Positions 1 to 8,259 of a stretch of DNA of 15,366 bases are shown piece by piece. Under the pieces are notes generated by a model. The model saw nothing but the letters and a program-made list of their open reading frames with translations, was not told where the DNA came from and made no database searches. The translations under genes and the position numbers were made by a program. Source of the stretch: Prevotella sp. (GTDB lineage Bacteria; Bacteroidota; Bacteroidia; Bacteroidales; Bacteroidaceae); NCBI GenBank assembly GCA_016291915.1, contig JAEEZP010000235.1, positions 1 to 15,366 of the forward strand. The letters run 5' to 3'. The stretch's first letter is position 1. Each line of letters starts with the position of its first letter.

Positions 1-1
1 A

Positions 2-1246
2 CTGAAGATTGTTGTGGGGCGTGATGCCCGTATCTCCGGTGAGATGGTAAAGAATGTGGTATGCGGTACTCTGATGGGCTGTGGTTGTGATGTTATTAAT
101 ATCGGTTTGGCAACAACACCGACCACAGAGTTGGCTGTCCGGATGAGTGGGGCTAATGGCGGGATTATTATCACTGCCAGTCATAATCCCCGTCATTGGA
201 ATGCGCTGAAGTTGCTAAACAACGAAGGTGAATTCCTGAATAAGGAAGAAGGAAACAAGGTATTGGAAATAGCCGAGGCTGAGGCTTTCGAATATGCTGA
301 TGTAGATCATCTGGGAAACTATGTAGAGGATTATTCTTTTGATCAGAAACATATTGATGATGTGCTGGCTTTGTCTTTGGTGGATATTGAAGCCATCAGA
401 AATGCTCATTACCACGTGTGTGTGGACAGTATCAATAGTGTAGGTGGAGTGATTCTCCCGAAACTGTTAACTACTTTGGGCGTATCGTATGATTTCCTGA
501 ATGGTGAGCCCACAGGTGATTTCTCACACAACCCCGAACCTCTGGAGAAAAACCTTCAGGAGATTATGGGTAAGATGCGTACCGGTGAGTATGATCTCGG
601 TATTGTTGTTGACCCGGATGTAGATAGACTGGCTTTTATTTGCGAGAACGGTGAAATGTTCGGTGAGGAGTATACGCTGGTATCTGTGGCAGATTATGTC
701 TTGTCTCATAATCCTGGTAATACAGTAAGTAATCTTAGTTCTACCCGTGCTCTGCGTGATATTACGGAAAAACATGGTGGTTCTTATCATGCTTCCGCAG
801 TAGGTGAGGTAAATGTTACTACATTGATGAAAGAGGTAGGCGCCATTATAGGCGGAGAAGGAAATGGTGGCGTTATCTATCCAGCCAGCCATTATGGTCG
901 GGATGCCCTTGTCGGTATTGCTTTGTTCCTTTCCTCTCTGGCACAGAAAGGTGTTACGGCATCACAGTTACGTAGTACACTTCCAAACTATTTCATCGCA
1001 AAAAACAGAATTGACCTGCAACCTTCCACTGATGTGGATGCTATATTAAATAAGGTAAAGGATCTGTATAAAGACCAACAGATTAATGATGTTGATGGTG
1101 TGAAGATTGATTTCCCTGACTGTTGGGTACATCTGCGTAAGAGTAATACCGAGCCGATTATCCGTGTATACAGTGAGGCAGCTACCATGGAAGAGGCTGA
1201 TAAACTGGGTAAGCAGATCATGCAGATCGTTTATGACATGGCATAA
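2..1246 (+). CDS. glmM: Phosphoglucosamine mutase, 5' truncated by window edge
   Basis: This is a phosphohexomutase of the alpha-D-phosphohexomutase superfamily. It probably converts glucosamine-6-phosphate to glucosamine-1-phosphate in the cytoplasm, on the route to UDP-GlcNAc. The frame is already open at base 2, where the translation LKIVVGRDARISG lies within the usual N-terminal domain, so an estimated 40-50 residues are missing; the GTG at base 14 is internal. The active-site loop TASHNP is encoded at 173-190 (phosphoserine codon 179-181). The metal loop DPDVDR is at 611-628 and the C-terminal phosphate-binding loop RKSNTEP at 1136-1156. The RKSNTEP form is, from memory, the one in Bacteroidetes proteins annotated GlmM; phosphomannomutase is the alternative and sequence alone cannot exclude it. 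The stop is followed 23 nt later by the transporter gene, so the two are probably co-transcribed. Confidence 0.9.
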   Translation: MKIVVGRDARISGEMVKNVVCGTLMGCGCDVINIGLATTPTTELAVRMSGANGGIIITASHNPRHWNALKLLNNEGEFLNKEEGNKVLEIAEAEAFEYADVDHLGNYVEDYSFDQKHIDDVLALSLVDIEAIRNAHYHVCVDSINSVGGVILPKLLTTLGVSYDFLNGEPTGDFSHNPEPLEKNLQEIMGKMRTGEYDLGIVVDPDVDRLAFICENGEMFGEEYTLVSVADYVLSHNPGNTVSNLSSTRALRDITEKHGGSYHASAVGEVNVTTLMKEVGAIIGGEGNGGVIYPASHYGRDALVGIALFLSSLAQKGVTASQLRSTLPNYFIAKNRIDLQPSTDVDAILNKVKDLYKDQQINDVDGVKIDFPDCWVHLRKSNTEPIIRVYSEAATMEEADKLGKQIMQIVYDMA

Positions 1247-1269
1247 GAATCGATGACGATAGATACACG

Positions 1270-2145
1270 ATGCGTGATTTCTTTTATCATCTGCTTGCCA
1301 TCTGTACTGTAGCTATTTGGGGTGTCACCTTTGTAAATACAAAAGTGTTGTTATTACATGGGTTGACACCCCTTGAAATTTTTATTATTCGTTTTTTTAT
1401 TGCTTATTGCTGCACACTTCTGATATCACATAAGAAACTGTTAGCCGACAGTTGGAAAGATGAGGGTGCTTGTCTCTTGTTGGGTTTTGTCGGAGGTACG
1501 CTTTACTTCATGACAGAGAATACTGCTCTTAAACTTTCTTTAGTCAATAATGTCGCGTTTATCGTATGTACAGCCCCATTGCTGACCATCTTCCTTGCGT
1601 TGTTTTTTGTCAAAGGGATAAAACTCAGTTGGCAACTGATTATTGGTTCCTTATTGGCCATGACAGGCGTGGCATTGGTCATTTACAATGGACAATTTCA
1701 TTTTAAACTTAATCCTTTAGGTGATATTCTTGCATTAGGTGCAGCACTCTCATGGGCCATATACAGCCTTATTATTAAATCTTTATCAAGTCGTTATCCC
1801 GCGCTCTTTATTACCCGTAAGGTATTCTTCTACGGATTGATTACAGCTTTGTTTTTTCTAATTCCTTATCCATGGGAGTTTCCTCTGGAGGGACTTCGCC
1901 AACCTGTTGTTTGGATGAACCTTTTATTCCTCAGCATTGTTGCTTCTTTTATCTGTTTCTTTACGTGGAATTTTGCCGTAACGAAGATTGGCGCACTGAA
2001 AACTTCCAACTATGTCTATCTGAATCCTATCACCACCTTGATAGCATCTTCTATTATTCTACACGAACCAATGACTGTCATGTCGATAGCAGGAAGTTTT
2101 CTTATTCTTATTGGTCTTGCTATTGTGAACCGTTTAGATATTTGA
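1270..2145 (+). CDS. EamA/DMT-family transporter (RhaT/YdcZ type), substrate unknown
   Basis: This is a 291-residue inner-membrane protein of the drug/metabolite transporter superfamily. It has two tandem EamA repeats of about 140 residues, each predicted to give five membrane segments. Repeat 1 opens with AICTVAIWGVTFVNTK (about 11-26) and has PLEIFIIRFF near 35-44. Repeat 2 opens with GDILALGAALSWAIYSL (about 151-167) and ends with the family's typical YLNPITTLIASSIILHEP (about 249-266) and a last hydrophobic segment SIAGSFLILIGLAIV. Length is normal for the family. The start ATG at 1270 is chosen because the ATG at 1253 is in another frame. No Shine-Dalgarno site is seen. It lies 23 nt after glmM. 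Substrates of this family cannot be read from sequence; export of a metabolite or amino acid is a guess. Confidence 0.9.
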   Translation: MRDFFYHLLAICTVAIWGVTFVNTKVLLLHGLTPLEIFIIRFFIAYCCTLLISHKKLLADSWKDEGACLLLGFVGGTLYFMTENTALKLSLVNNVAFIVCTAPLLTIFLALFFVKGIKLSWQLIIGSLLAMTGVALVIYNGQFHFKLNPLGDILALGAALSWAIYSLIIKSLSSRYPALFITRKVFFYGLITALFFLIPYPWEFPLEGLRQPVVWMNLLFLSIVASFICFFTWNFAVTKIGALKTSNYVYLNPITTLIASSIILHEPMTVMSIAGSFLILIGLAIVNRLDI

Positions 2146-2229
2146 TAACTCAGTGATTTTATAAGAAATTATTGAGAAAAGTCTCTTTTATTTGTAGCAG
2201 TTTGTTGACAGTTTAACGGCCTTTTAAAT

Positions 2230-2287
2230 GTTGCAATTTGTGCAACACGCTGTTATACAGATAGTTGTGCTATTTTTCTATTGCAAC
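2230..2287. repeat. Inverted repeat GTTGCA-N5-TGCAAC plus a third TGCAAC half-site
   Basis: GTTGCA (2230-2235) and TGCAAC (2241-2246) form a perfect 6-bp inverted repeat with a 5-nt spacer. A further TGCAAC occurs at 2282-2287, 41 nt downstream of the second half-site, close to four helical turns. All lie upstream of the promoter at 2315-2346, a position suited to an activator or repressor site. Operator function is inferred only from symmetry and placement. Confidence 0.35.
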
Positions 2288-2314
2288 ATGCTAATAAAAA
2301 AAGTCTCTCAAAAA

Positions 2315-2346
2315 TTTGCAAATAACATATTCCTATTCTATTTTTG
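2315..2346 (+). promoter_or_regulatory. Bacteroidetes-type promoter (TTTG-N20-TATTTTTG)
   Basis: The -33 element TTTG (2315-2318) is followed by 20 nt and then the -7 element TATTTTTG (2339-2346). This matches the known Bacteroidetes consensus TTTG-N19-21-TAnnTTTG of the primary sigma factor. Transcription would start near 2350-2353, giving a leader of about 20 nt, rich in A and T, before the ATG at 2374. Confidence 0.75.
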
Positions 2347-2373
2347 CTCTCGATAACTAATAAAAATAATATT

Positions 2374-2760
2374 ATGAAAAGAAAAATGTATTATGTAACG
2401 ATGATTTTAACAGTAGGGCTGATGCTGTTCTCTACTAACACTTTGAAAGCAACTATACCGGATGATGACGATCCCGTAACTGAAAAAGAGAAACATCATG
2501 GTGATGATGGTTATCCAACAATGATCCAATCGTTAATGAACTACACAACTGGCTCGTTGACAGTAACCTTTTTGGAAGACATTAACGATATTTCTATTTT
2601 GTTGTATAAGGATGGCACTCTTGTTGAGTCAGAAGAAGAAGGTGATGTATTTGCTAACGACAGTTTCTTCTTTCATTTGTCTTCATACGGTCAAGGTAGT
2701 TATCTTGTTGTAGTAAAGAGCGAGAGCATGATAATCTATACTATGACATTCGAGTATTAA
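2374..2760 (+). CDS. Small secreted DUF3244-like protein
   Basis: This 128-residue protein begins with a clear signal peptide: basic KRK at 2-4, a hydrophobic stretch to about residue 20, and probable cleavage after LKA (about residue 26). The mature part is acidic (DDDDP soon after cleavage, EEEGD in the middle). It reads as short beta strands, ending in GQGSYLVVVKSES followed by a last strand. This fits the DUF3244 group of small Ig-like proteins common in the Bacteroides/Prevotella envelope, whose function is unknown. The ATG at 2374 is chosen over an in-frame TTG at 2344, because the signal peptide starts there and the TTG overlaps the -7 promoter box. The gene stands alone, with its own promoter and a downstream hairpin. 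The family call rests on the overall pattern and the C-terminal GxYxVxV motif. Confidence 0.75.
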   Translation: MKRKMYYVTMILTVGLMLFSTNTLKATIPDDDDPVTEKEKHHGDDGYPTMIQSLMNYTTGSLTVTFLEDINDISILLYKDGTLVESEEEGDVFANDSFFFHLSSYGQGSYLVVVKSESMIIYTMTFEY

Positions 2761-2784
2761 TCTCTACTCATGAAAGACACTTTC

Positions 2785-2820
2785 CAGAGCATACCTGAAA
2801 TAATATCACGGTATGCTCTG
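2785..2820 (+). terminator. Strong hairpin, probable terminator between convergent genes
   Basis: CAGAGCATACC (2785-2795) and GGTATGCTCTG (2810-2820) form a perfect 11-bp stem with a 14-nt loop. It is followed on the plus strand by TTTATGATGA, a weak U tract. It begins 24 nt after the DUF3244-like stop and lies 32 nt beyond the end of the DUF4112 gene on the other strand. It most likely ends the plus-strand transcript and may also block the minus-strand one. Confidence 0.65.
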
Positions 2821-2852
2821 TTTATGATGAGTGGTAAATGAATGATCACCCT

Positions 2853-3335
2853 TTAAAACAGTGAGAACATATATTTAGCGGCAGCGATAGCGATGCGGAA
2901 CATGATGTATATCATGATACACAGGCAGATGAAGAGAATGATACTGTAAACAGCTTTCTTATTCACTGTACTTACCGTTTCGGGATCTTCTTTGATGAAT
3001 CCGTCTATCAGTTGCATGTTCTTGACGTTACTTTTATGGAAGACATCGATGACATCTCCTACATAAAAAGGTATCAGTCCGAGGAGTAGGTCACGAAGAG
3101 AGTTATTCAAAATAGCGAGGGTGAGTGGGAAAGACCGTATGCCGATAGCGCTGAACAAGACATAAGCGATGGAGATAAGAGCGGTAATGGCATCACCTAT
3201 ACCACCTGGTATGGCAAATCCCAAAGCGGCATCAAGGTAATAACGGTCCATATAGTTGGTCAGTTGCTTCAGCCAGTTATAGTATTTACTGGAAGCAACA
3301 AGTTCTTTGCGGTTTTTATCTTTTATCTTCATCAT
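2853..3335 (-). CDS. DUF4112 family membrane protein
   Basis: This 160-residue protein resembles DUF4112, a family of small integral membrane proteins of unknown role. The family marks seen are a PGGIGDAI motif (about 43-50) at the start of the first hydrophobic stretch and the downstream GLIPFYVGDVIDVF (about 86-99), followed by KSNVKN. A second strong hydrophobic segment lies at about 128-153. The first 35 residues are basic and probably cytoplasmic. The start ATG (3335-3333) overlaps the queG stop in an ATGA, so it is probably translated by coupling; the next codon is also ATG. It is the last gene of the four-gene minus-strand unit. No biochemical function can be assigned. Confidence 0.8.
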   Translation of the reverse strand: MMKIKDKNRKELVASSKYYNWLKQLTNYMDRYYLDAALGFAIPGGIGDAITALISIAYVLFSAIGIRSFPLTLAILNNSLRDLLLGLIPFYVGDVIDVFHKSNVKNMQLIDGFIKEDPETVSTVNKKAVYSIILFICLCIMIYIMFRIAIAAAKYMFSLF

Positions 3336-4303
3336 TCAGATAGATTATTTTTGTCTGTCGTCTCTTCTTGAGAGGCTACTGCATGAATGTTTCTCATCAG
3401 TCCACTGTATTTCACTCTTTTCACAGCACTTCCCTTAAAGAGTCTCTTATAGTCATCTTCACTGAGCTGTTGCCACTGTTCCTTGGTCATCTGCAACAGT
3501 TCTTTTTTCGGTTGTAGGGATGGCTCAAGGGTAGGGGAGCCCATGGCATTCCACGGACATGCTTGCTGACAACGGTCACAGCCATAGATTGTATTCCCCA
3601 TCATCCCAACCATCTCTTGAGGTATTTCTCCACGGTTTTCTATTGTAAGATAGGACAGGCAATGCTCGGCATTCATGTCTCCTTCTAATGAAAGTGCTCC
3701 TGTCGGACAAGCATCAATACATCGTCGACAGTTTTCGCAGTGGGATTTGATCGGACTATCATAAGCCAGCGGGATATTTAGGAATAATTCTCCCAGGAAG
3801 AACATACTACCGGCATGAGGGATGATCAGTTGATGATGCTTGCCAACCCATCCTAATCCCGCCTGTGTAGCCCAATAACGCTCTAAGACAGGTGCACTGT
3901 CGGAGAAAGCACGGTAAGCGAAGGGTTCTTCATCATGCCATTGATCTTTGATGAATGCAGCTAATTGATACAGTTTCTCTTTGACGATGTCATGATAATC
4001 CTGTCCTAAGGCATAGGCAGCCAACTGATAAGTATCATTGTTTAATTGATGAGAAGGTTTATAGTTCAAAGCTACGCAGACGATGCTCTTCACCCCCTCC
4101 ATCAGTAATTGCGGATTCAGGCGTTTGTCGAGATGATTCTCCATGTACTGCATCGTGGCATGATGCCCATCGTGTATCCACGCCTTAAAGCGTGTTGCCT
4201 CCAACTGATTTACGGGTTTTGCCTCTGTTACTCCGCAAGCATCAAAGCCGAGACGATGAGCCTCGGCTTTGATAGATTGTGTCAATATCTGCATGGTTCC
4301 CAT
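3332..4303 (-). CDS. queG: Epoxyqueuosine reductase
   Basis: QueG is a cobalamin- and iron-sulfur-dependent cytoplasmic enzyme that reduces epoxyqueuosine to queuosine in the wobble base of tRNAs for Tyr, His, Asn and Asp. The longest frame starts at 4330 (332 residues) but overlaps the deacetylase gene. In-frame ATGs at 4303 and 4294 fit the family better, whose N-terminus resembles LTQSIKAEAHRLGFDACGV; 4303 is used here (323 residues). In the 332-residue numbering, the catalytic-region motif DSAPVLER starts at Asp134 and is followed by GLGWVGKH. A first ferredoxin-type cluster is C198, C201, C204, C208-P. The second uses C224 with C251, C254 and C258-P (CDRCQQACPW). Both clusters are complete. 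The gene sits between the deacetylase and DUF4112 genes, with no more than 4 nt separating or overlapping its neighbours if it starts at 4303. Confidence 0.95.
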   Translation of the reverse strand: MGTMQILTQSIKAEAHRLGFDACGVTEAKPVNQLEATRFKAWIHDGHHATMQYMENHLDKRLNPQLLMEGVKSIVCVALNYKPSHQLNNDTYQLAAYALGQDYHDIVKEKLYQLAAFIKDQWHDEEPFAYRAFSDSAPVLERYWATQAGLGWVGKHHQLIIPHAGSMFFLGELFLNIPLAYDSPIKSHCENCRRCIDACPTGALSLEGDMNAEHCLSYLTIENRGEIPQEMVGMMGNTIYGCDRCQQACPWNAMGSPTLEPSLQPKKELLQMTKEQWQQLSEDDYKRLFKGSAVKRVKYSGLMRNIHAVASQEETTDKNNLSE

Positions 4304-4307
4304 GTAA

Positions 4308-4916
4308 TCAGGGTATGACCTTAAACTCATATCCTTGGTCTTTCAACCATTGTATCGACTCCGGTAATGCCGTATAGAGTTTATCGATACTCTTGAGGGA
4401 GTCATGGAAGGTGATTATCGATCCGTTGCGAGTCAGACGTTTTACGTTGTTCACCACATCCTCAGCCGTCAAACGGTTAGAGTAGTCACGTGTCACCACA
4501 TCCCACATCACAACACGGTAATACTTCTTTATCCAGTAGTAAACACTGTGTCTCATCCATCCATGAGGTGGACGGAAGAGATGGGAGTGGATCAGTTCAT
4601 TTGCCTGAAAGACATTGATGATATAGGTGGTTGTCCAATGCTTGAACGACCCAAGATGATTCATGGTATGGTTACCCACCTGATGCCCTCCGTCGACAAT
4701 CTGTTGAAAGAGTCCTGGGAATTTCTTCACGTTGTCACCCACCATGAAGAAGGTCGCCTTGATATTAAAGTCGGCAAGAGTCTTGAGAATGAATGGCGTA
4801 GCCTCCGGTATCGGACCATCATCGAAGGTCAGATAAACTGCATGCTCCTTAGGATCCATTCTCCAGGTAGCATGAGGATAGAGTTTACGCATCCAGCGTG
4901 CCGGCTGTTCAATCAT
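4308..4916 (-). CDS. Polysaccharide deacetylase (NodB homology domain, CE4)
   Basis: This 202-residue protein is almost entirely a NodB domain, predicted to remove acetyl groups from an N- or O-acetylated sugar in a metal-dependent reaction. All five motifs are visible: TFDDGP (30-35, base Asp32 and metal ligand Asp33), GNHTMNH (81-87, metal ligands His83 and His87), RPPHG (115-119), the MWDVVTRD region (127-134) and ITFHD (158-162, His161). No signal peptide or membrane anchor is seen. Either it acts in the cytoplasm, for example on a lipid-linked or nucleotide-linked precursor, or its export is not recognisable. Its start overlaps the end of the DUF2723 gene by 8 nt, and queG follows after about 4 nt. 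The substrate (peptidoglycan, LPS or another glycan) is not known. Confidence 0.88.
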   Translation of the reverse strand: MIEQPARWMRKLYPHATWRMDPKEHAVYLTFDDGPIPEATPFILKTLADFNIKATFFMVGDNVKKFPGLFQQIVDGGHQVGNHTMNHLGSFKHWTTTYIINVFQANELIHSHLFRPPHGWMRHSVYYWIKKYYRVVMWDVVTRDYSNRLTAEDVVNNVKRLTRNGSIITFHDSLKSIDKLYTALPESIQWLKDQGYEFKVIP

Positions 4917-7900
4917 GTCCTTCTACATCCGAATAAGGCATGTGCCCACCTTTTTGTATGTAAAGTTGCTGTATAGGAACATACTTCTTATATAAGGTGT
5001 CAACATATTTCTCATCCACGAGATCAGCCAGTTCAATACAATTCTGCATGATATACAGATGCAGCATACACTCTTGCTGATAACCTCTCATCTGATGGTC
5101 GTCAAGAGAGGTGTACCAGTTCATATACTGACTTGCATTGTTGAAGAGCTGGTCAATCACATGCTTTGCCTTGTCTTTCTTTCCCAGTGTGCCATAAACC
5201 TTAGCGAACTCCAAAGCACCACTCATATAATTCATCGGGACATTATACTCAGGAATCATCTTCTCGGCATATTCCAAAGCCTTGAGAGCCTTCTCGTTCT
5301 TACCTTCTGTCACCAGATTGCTTGCCAGTGTGCCGAACAGTCGGCGATGGGTATAACACATACGCATCACGGTCTCATCGATATATAATCCTTTCTTATC
5401 CAATCCACCATACTTGAAACGTGTCATCAGGTTATTGTAAACCTTCTCAGTATCAAACTTCTTTGCTCCTATGGCATTGGTGGTGAAAGGCGTGATACGA
5501 TTGACAAGACCCTCTTGTACAAAGTTGTCTCCCAGGTTCATGTAGTTTTCGGAACCCACTGTCAAAGCCACGTATATTGGACGTGTCCAGTTGCTATTGG
5601 CGATGATCTCCAGCATCATCAGATCCTGTTTATACAGATTTCTCTTACCTTTCAGAGATATCACCATCTTCTCTGGGATCGTATCGGAGGCCATCATCAT
5701 TCCACTCTTTTTCACCGCTTCCTTGTCGATAGTGACATAAACAGTGTCTGTAGGAATGAAATGTAAGTCGGGATTCTTGGAACGTACCCAGTATTTCAAA
5801 ATGTTCTTCAGTTCGAAAGGCTCCTCGCCAAACTGTTCTTTGGCAGTCTCGGGATTCTCTTGGTAGAATTCCATAATCTGCTGTTTATAAGAAGGATCCA
5901 CCTCCACATATTCGTTTGTTCCTGAACAATAGTCGAGTCTTGGCCAGGTGATAGGCATGGATGGAGAATCGTATGCCGGACGACACATCTGGTCGATATA
6001 CCAGTCGGTCTGAAGATAACTGAGGTTGCATACCCTGGCATCCGTACGCACACCTTCAACTTCTTGATTATACCACAGTGGGAAGGTATCGTTATCACCA
6101 TTCGTGAAAATGATTGGGTTACCCTCATCCTGCATAGACATCAGATAGTTCTGCCCAAAGTCCCGGCAGGTATATCTGCCACTACGGTCATGATCATCCC
6201 ATGTCTGGCTGGCCATCTGGATAGGAACAAGCAGACAGATCACTCCCACGGCTGTTGCCAGTATCTTTGCATCAACCTTGATATATTTCTTCAGATAATC
6301 GATGATGGCAGCAACACCCATGCCACACCAGATAGCGAAGGCATAGAAACTACCGGCATATGCGTAGTCACGCTCACGTGGCTGCATCGGCGTCTGATTC
6401 AGATAGAATACGATAGCCAGACCGGTCATGAGGAAGAGAAAGCAAACCACCCAGAACTGGCGAATACCTTTCTGTCCTTTATATGCTTGCCAGAAGAGTC
6501 CTATCAAGCCTAATAACAGTGGCAGGCAGTAGAATACATTGTGTCCCTTGTTGTTCTTCAGCTCATCGGGCAGCTTCTCCTGATTACCTAAACGGGCGTT
6601 GTCGATAAATGGAATACCTGTCAACCAGTTACCATGCTCCAGTTCTCCGTTACCTTGGATATCATTCTGCCTACCGGCAAAGTTCCACATAAAGTAACGC
6701 CAATACATGAAATTACATTGGTAAGAGAGGAAGAAATAGATATTCTGCAATTGTGATGGCATGTGTACAGAGAGCATCTCACCACATCGGTCGTAAGGTA
6801 CATCATAACCTGATGGTAACCAACTGGGAGCCCCACTCATCCAACTCTCATATGCTTGGGCATGACCACTGTCGTGCATACGTGGGAACAGCATGTTCTG
6901 TGCATACTTGTAATCGACCTTGTTACGGACCACAAAGTAAGAGTCTTTTTCATCTGCTGAAGCCTTTTCCTTCTGCTGATAGATGGGGGCACCTTTGATA
7001 GAATGAGGCTTACAGTAGTCACCGTCACGCTCGAACAATACTTGTGAGGAATATGCCTGTCCGTAGATCAACGGACGGTCACCATATTGGTCACGACTAA
7101 GATAACTTCCCAAGGTGAAGATATCCTCGGGGGAGTTCTGGTCCATCGGGGGATTGGCAGAAGATCGGATGACGATCACGGCATAGGTTGAATAACCGAT
7201 CATCAGCATCAGCAGACAGAGGGAAACCGTGTTTTTGATACGTGCGGTAACCAGTTGTTTGCCTCCTCGTTTGAATTGTAGTACAAACCAGAGAATGGCC
7301 AATACGATTATACCGATGATGAAAGCCTTCCATCCATAGCTGTAGAAGGGTATACCCACCATGGCAACAGCCAGCAGGAAAGAGATATTCTGCCGGAGGA
7401 CACTACGGTCGTGATAACTCTCGTAGATAGCCCATAAGACAGCGGCAACCAGCAGGAAGATATAGATGATCAATCCCGTATTAAACTTCATATGCAGGGT
7501 GTTGACGAAGAAGAGTTCAAACCACCCACCCACGGTAACGATACCCGGAACAACGCCATAGAGGATCACTGCCACTAAGAAGAATGAGATGAGCAGGGCA
7601 ATCAGAGAGCCTTTCAAGTCGGCATCGGGGAATCGCTTGAAATAGTAAACTAACACGATGGCCGGCAGACAAAGCAGGTTCAGCAGGTGCACACCGATAC
7701 TCAGACCTGTCATATAGGTGATCAGCAACAGCCAACGGTCGGAATGAGGTTCGTCGGCATGGTCTTCCCATTTCAGTATCAGCCAGAACACGATGGCTGT
7801 GAAAGCGGAAGAGTAAGCATATACCTCTCCCTCGACAGCACTGAACCAGAATGTATCGCTGAAAGTGTATATCAGGGCGCCTACCAATCCTGATGCCTCG

Positions 7901-8259
7901 ATGGCGATCAGTTTGGATGTGGTCAACTCATCCCATTTGTCTATCAATAACTTACGGGTGAGGTGAGTGATCGACCAGAATAGGAACAGGATACAGGTGG
8001 CTGACAGCAAAGCACTCATGATGTTCACCATGCGGGCTACCTGTGAGGGATCACTGACAAACTGTGAGAAGAGATTGGCAGTAAGCATGAAGAAAGGAGC
8101 ACCCGGCGGATGACCAACTTCCAACTTGTAACCTGTAGCAATAAACTCTGGACAGTCCCAAAAACTGGCTGTCGGCTCTATCGTAGAACAATATACAATG
8201 GCGGCTATGGCGAATGCCACCCAACCTAAGATATTGTCCACCAATCTATATTTCTTCAT
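4909..8259 (-). CDS. DUF2723 protein O-mannosyltransferase-like membrane protein
   Basis: This 1116-residue polytopic membrane protein is the first gene of its unit. The N-terminal DUF2723 domain has the family marks FWDCPEF (33-39) and GHPPG (49-53), followed by GEVYAY near 144-149. The layout is like GT-C glycosyltransferases, in which an acidic residue in the first periplasmic loop binds a lipid-linked sugar donor; Asp35 or Glu38 is the likely candidate. About ten hydrophobic segments fill residues 10-360. A soluble region follows, then a second membrane block containing PRERDYAYAGSFYAF, then a periplasmic region with GDNDTFPLWY. The last 150 residues are helical and TPR-like (NEKALKALEYAEK). 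The role is inferred to be transfer of a sugar to envelope proteins or glycans; no reaction is proven for the family as far as I recall. The MKKYR start follows an A-rich leader with no Shine-Dalgarno site. Confidence 0.88.
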   Translation of the reverse strand: MKKYRLVDNILGWVAFAIAAIVYCSTIEPTASFWDCPEFIATGYKLEVGHPPGAPFFMLTANLFSQFVSDPSQVARMVNIMSALLSATCILFLFWSITHLTRKLLIDKWDELTTSKLIAIEASGLVGALIYTFSDTFWFSAVEGEVYAYSSAFTAIVFWLILKWEDHADEPHSDRWLLLITYMTGLSIGVHLLNLLCLPAIVLVYYFKRFPDADLKGSLIALLISFFLVAVILYGVVPGIVTVGGWFELFFVNTLHMKFNTGLIIYIFLLVAAVLWAIYESYHDRSVLRQNISFLLAVAMVGIPFYSYGWKAFIIGIIVLAILWFVLQFKRGGKQLVTARIKNTVSLCLLMLMIGYSTYAVIVIRSSANPPMDQNSPEDIFTLGSYLSRDQYGDRPLIYGQAYSSQVLFERDGDYCKPHSIKGAPIYQQKEKASADEKDSYFVVRNKVDYKYAQNMLFPRMHDSGHAQAYESWMSGAPSWLPSGYDVPYDRCGEMLSVHMPSQLQNIYFFLSYQCNFMYWRYFMWNFAGRQNDIQGNGELEHGNWLTGIPFIDNARLGNQEKLPDELKNNKGHNVFYCLPLLLGLIGLFWQAYKGQKGIRQFWVVCFLFLMTGLAIVFYLNQTPMQPRERDYAYAGSFYAFAIWCGMGVAAIIDYLKKYIKVDAKILATAVGVICLLVPIQMASQTWDDHDRSGRYTCRDFGQNYLMSMQDEGNPIIFTNGDNDTFPLWYNQEVEGVRTDARVCNLSYLQTDWYIDQMCRPAYDSPSMPITWPRLDYCSGTNEYVEVDPSYKQQIMEFYQENPETAKEQFGEEPFELKNILKYWVRSKNPDLHFIPTDTVYVTIDKEAVKKSGMMMASDTIPEKMVISLKGKRNLYKQDLMMLEIIANSNWTRPIYVALTVGSENYMNLGDNFVQEGLVNRITPFTTNAIGAKKFDTEKVYNNLMTRFKYGGLDKKGLYIDETVMRMCYTHRRLFGTLASNLVTEGKNEKALKALEYAEKMIPEYNVPMNYMSGALEFAKVYGTLGKKDKAKHVIDQLFNNASQYMNWYTSLDDHQMRGYQQECMLHLYIMQNCIELADLVDEKYVDTLYKKYVPIQQLYIQKGGHMPYSDVEGHD

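Larger units (their letters stand above)
2146..2373 (+). other. AT-rich intergenic spacer upstream of the DUF3244-like gene
   Basis: This 228-nt gap holds no gene that I can support. It contains a weak imperfect hairpin just after the transporter stop (CTCAGTGAT/ATTATTGAG, 2150-2178 region, with two G-U pairs) that could help end transcription. It also has a direct repeat AAAAGTCTCT (2177-2186 and 2299-2308), the TGCAAC-type inverted and direct repeats described separately, and the promoter at 2315-2346. Confidence 0.6.

Noticed and set aside
2146..2300. Repeats near the transporter end as an attachment site or insertion-element edge
   Set aside because: No integrase, transposase or target duplication is present. 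The repeats are short and sit where regulatory sites are expected.
4304..4330. queG start at 4330
   Set aside because: It would overlap the deacetylase gene by 23 nt and add nine residues not seen in the family. ATGs at 4303 and 4294 remain possible.
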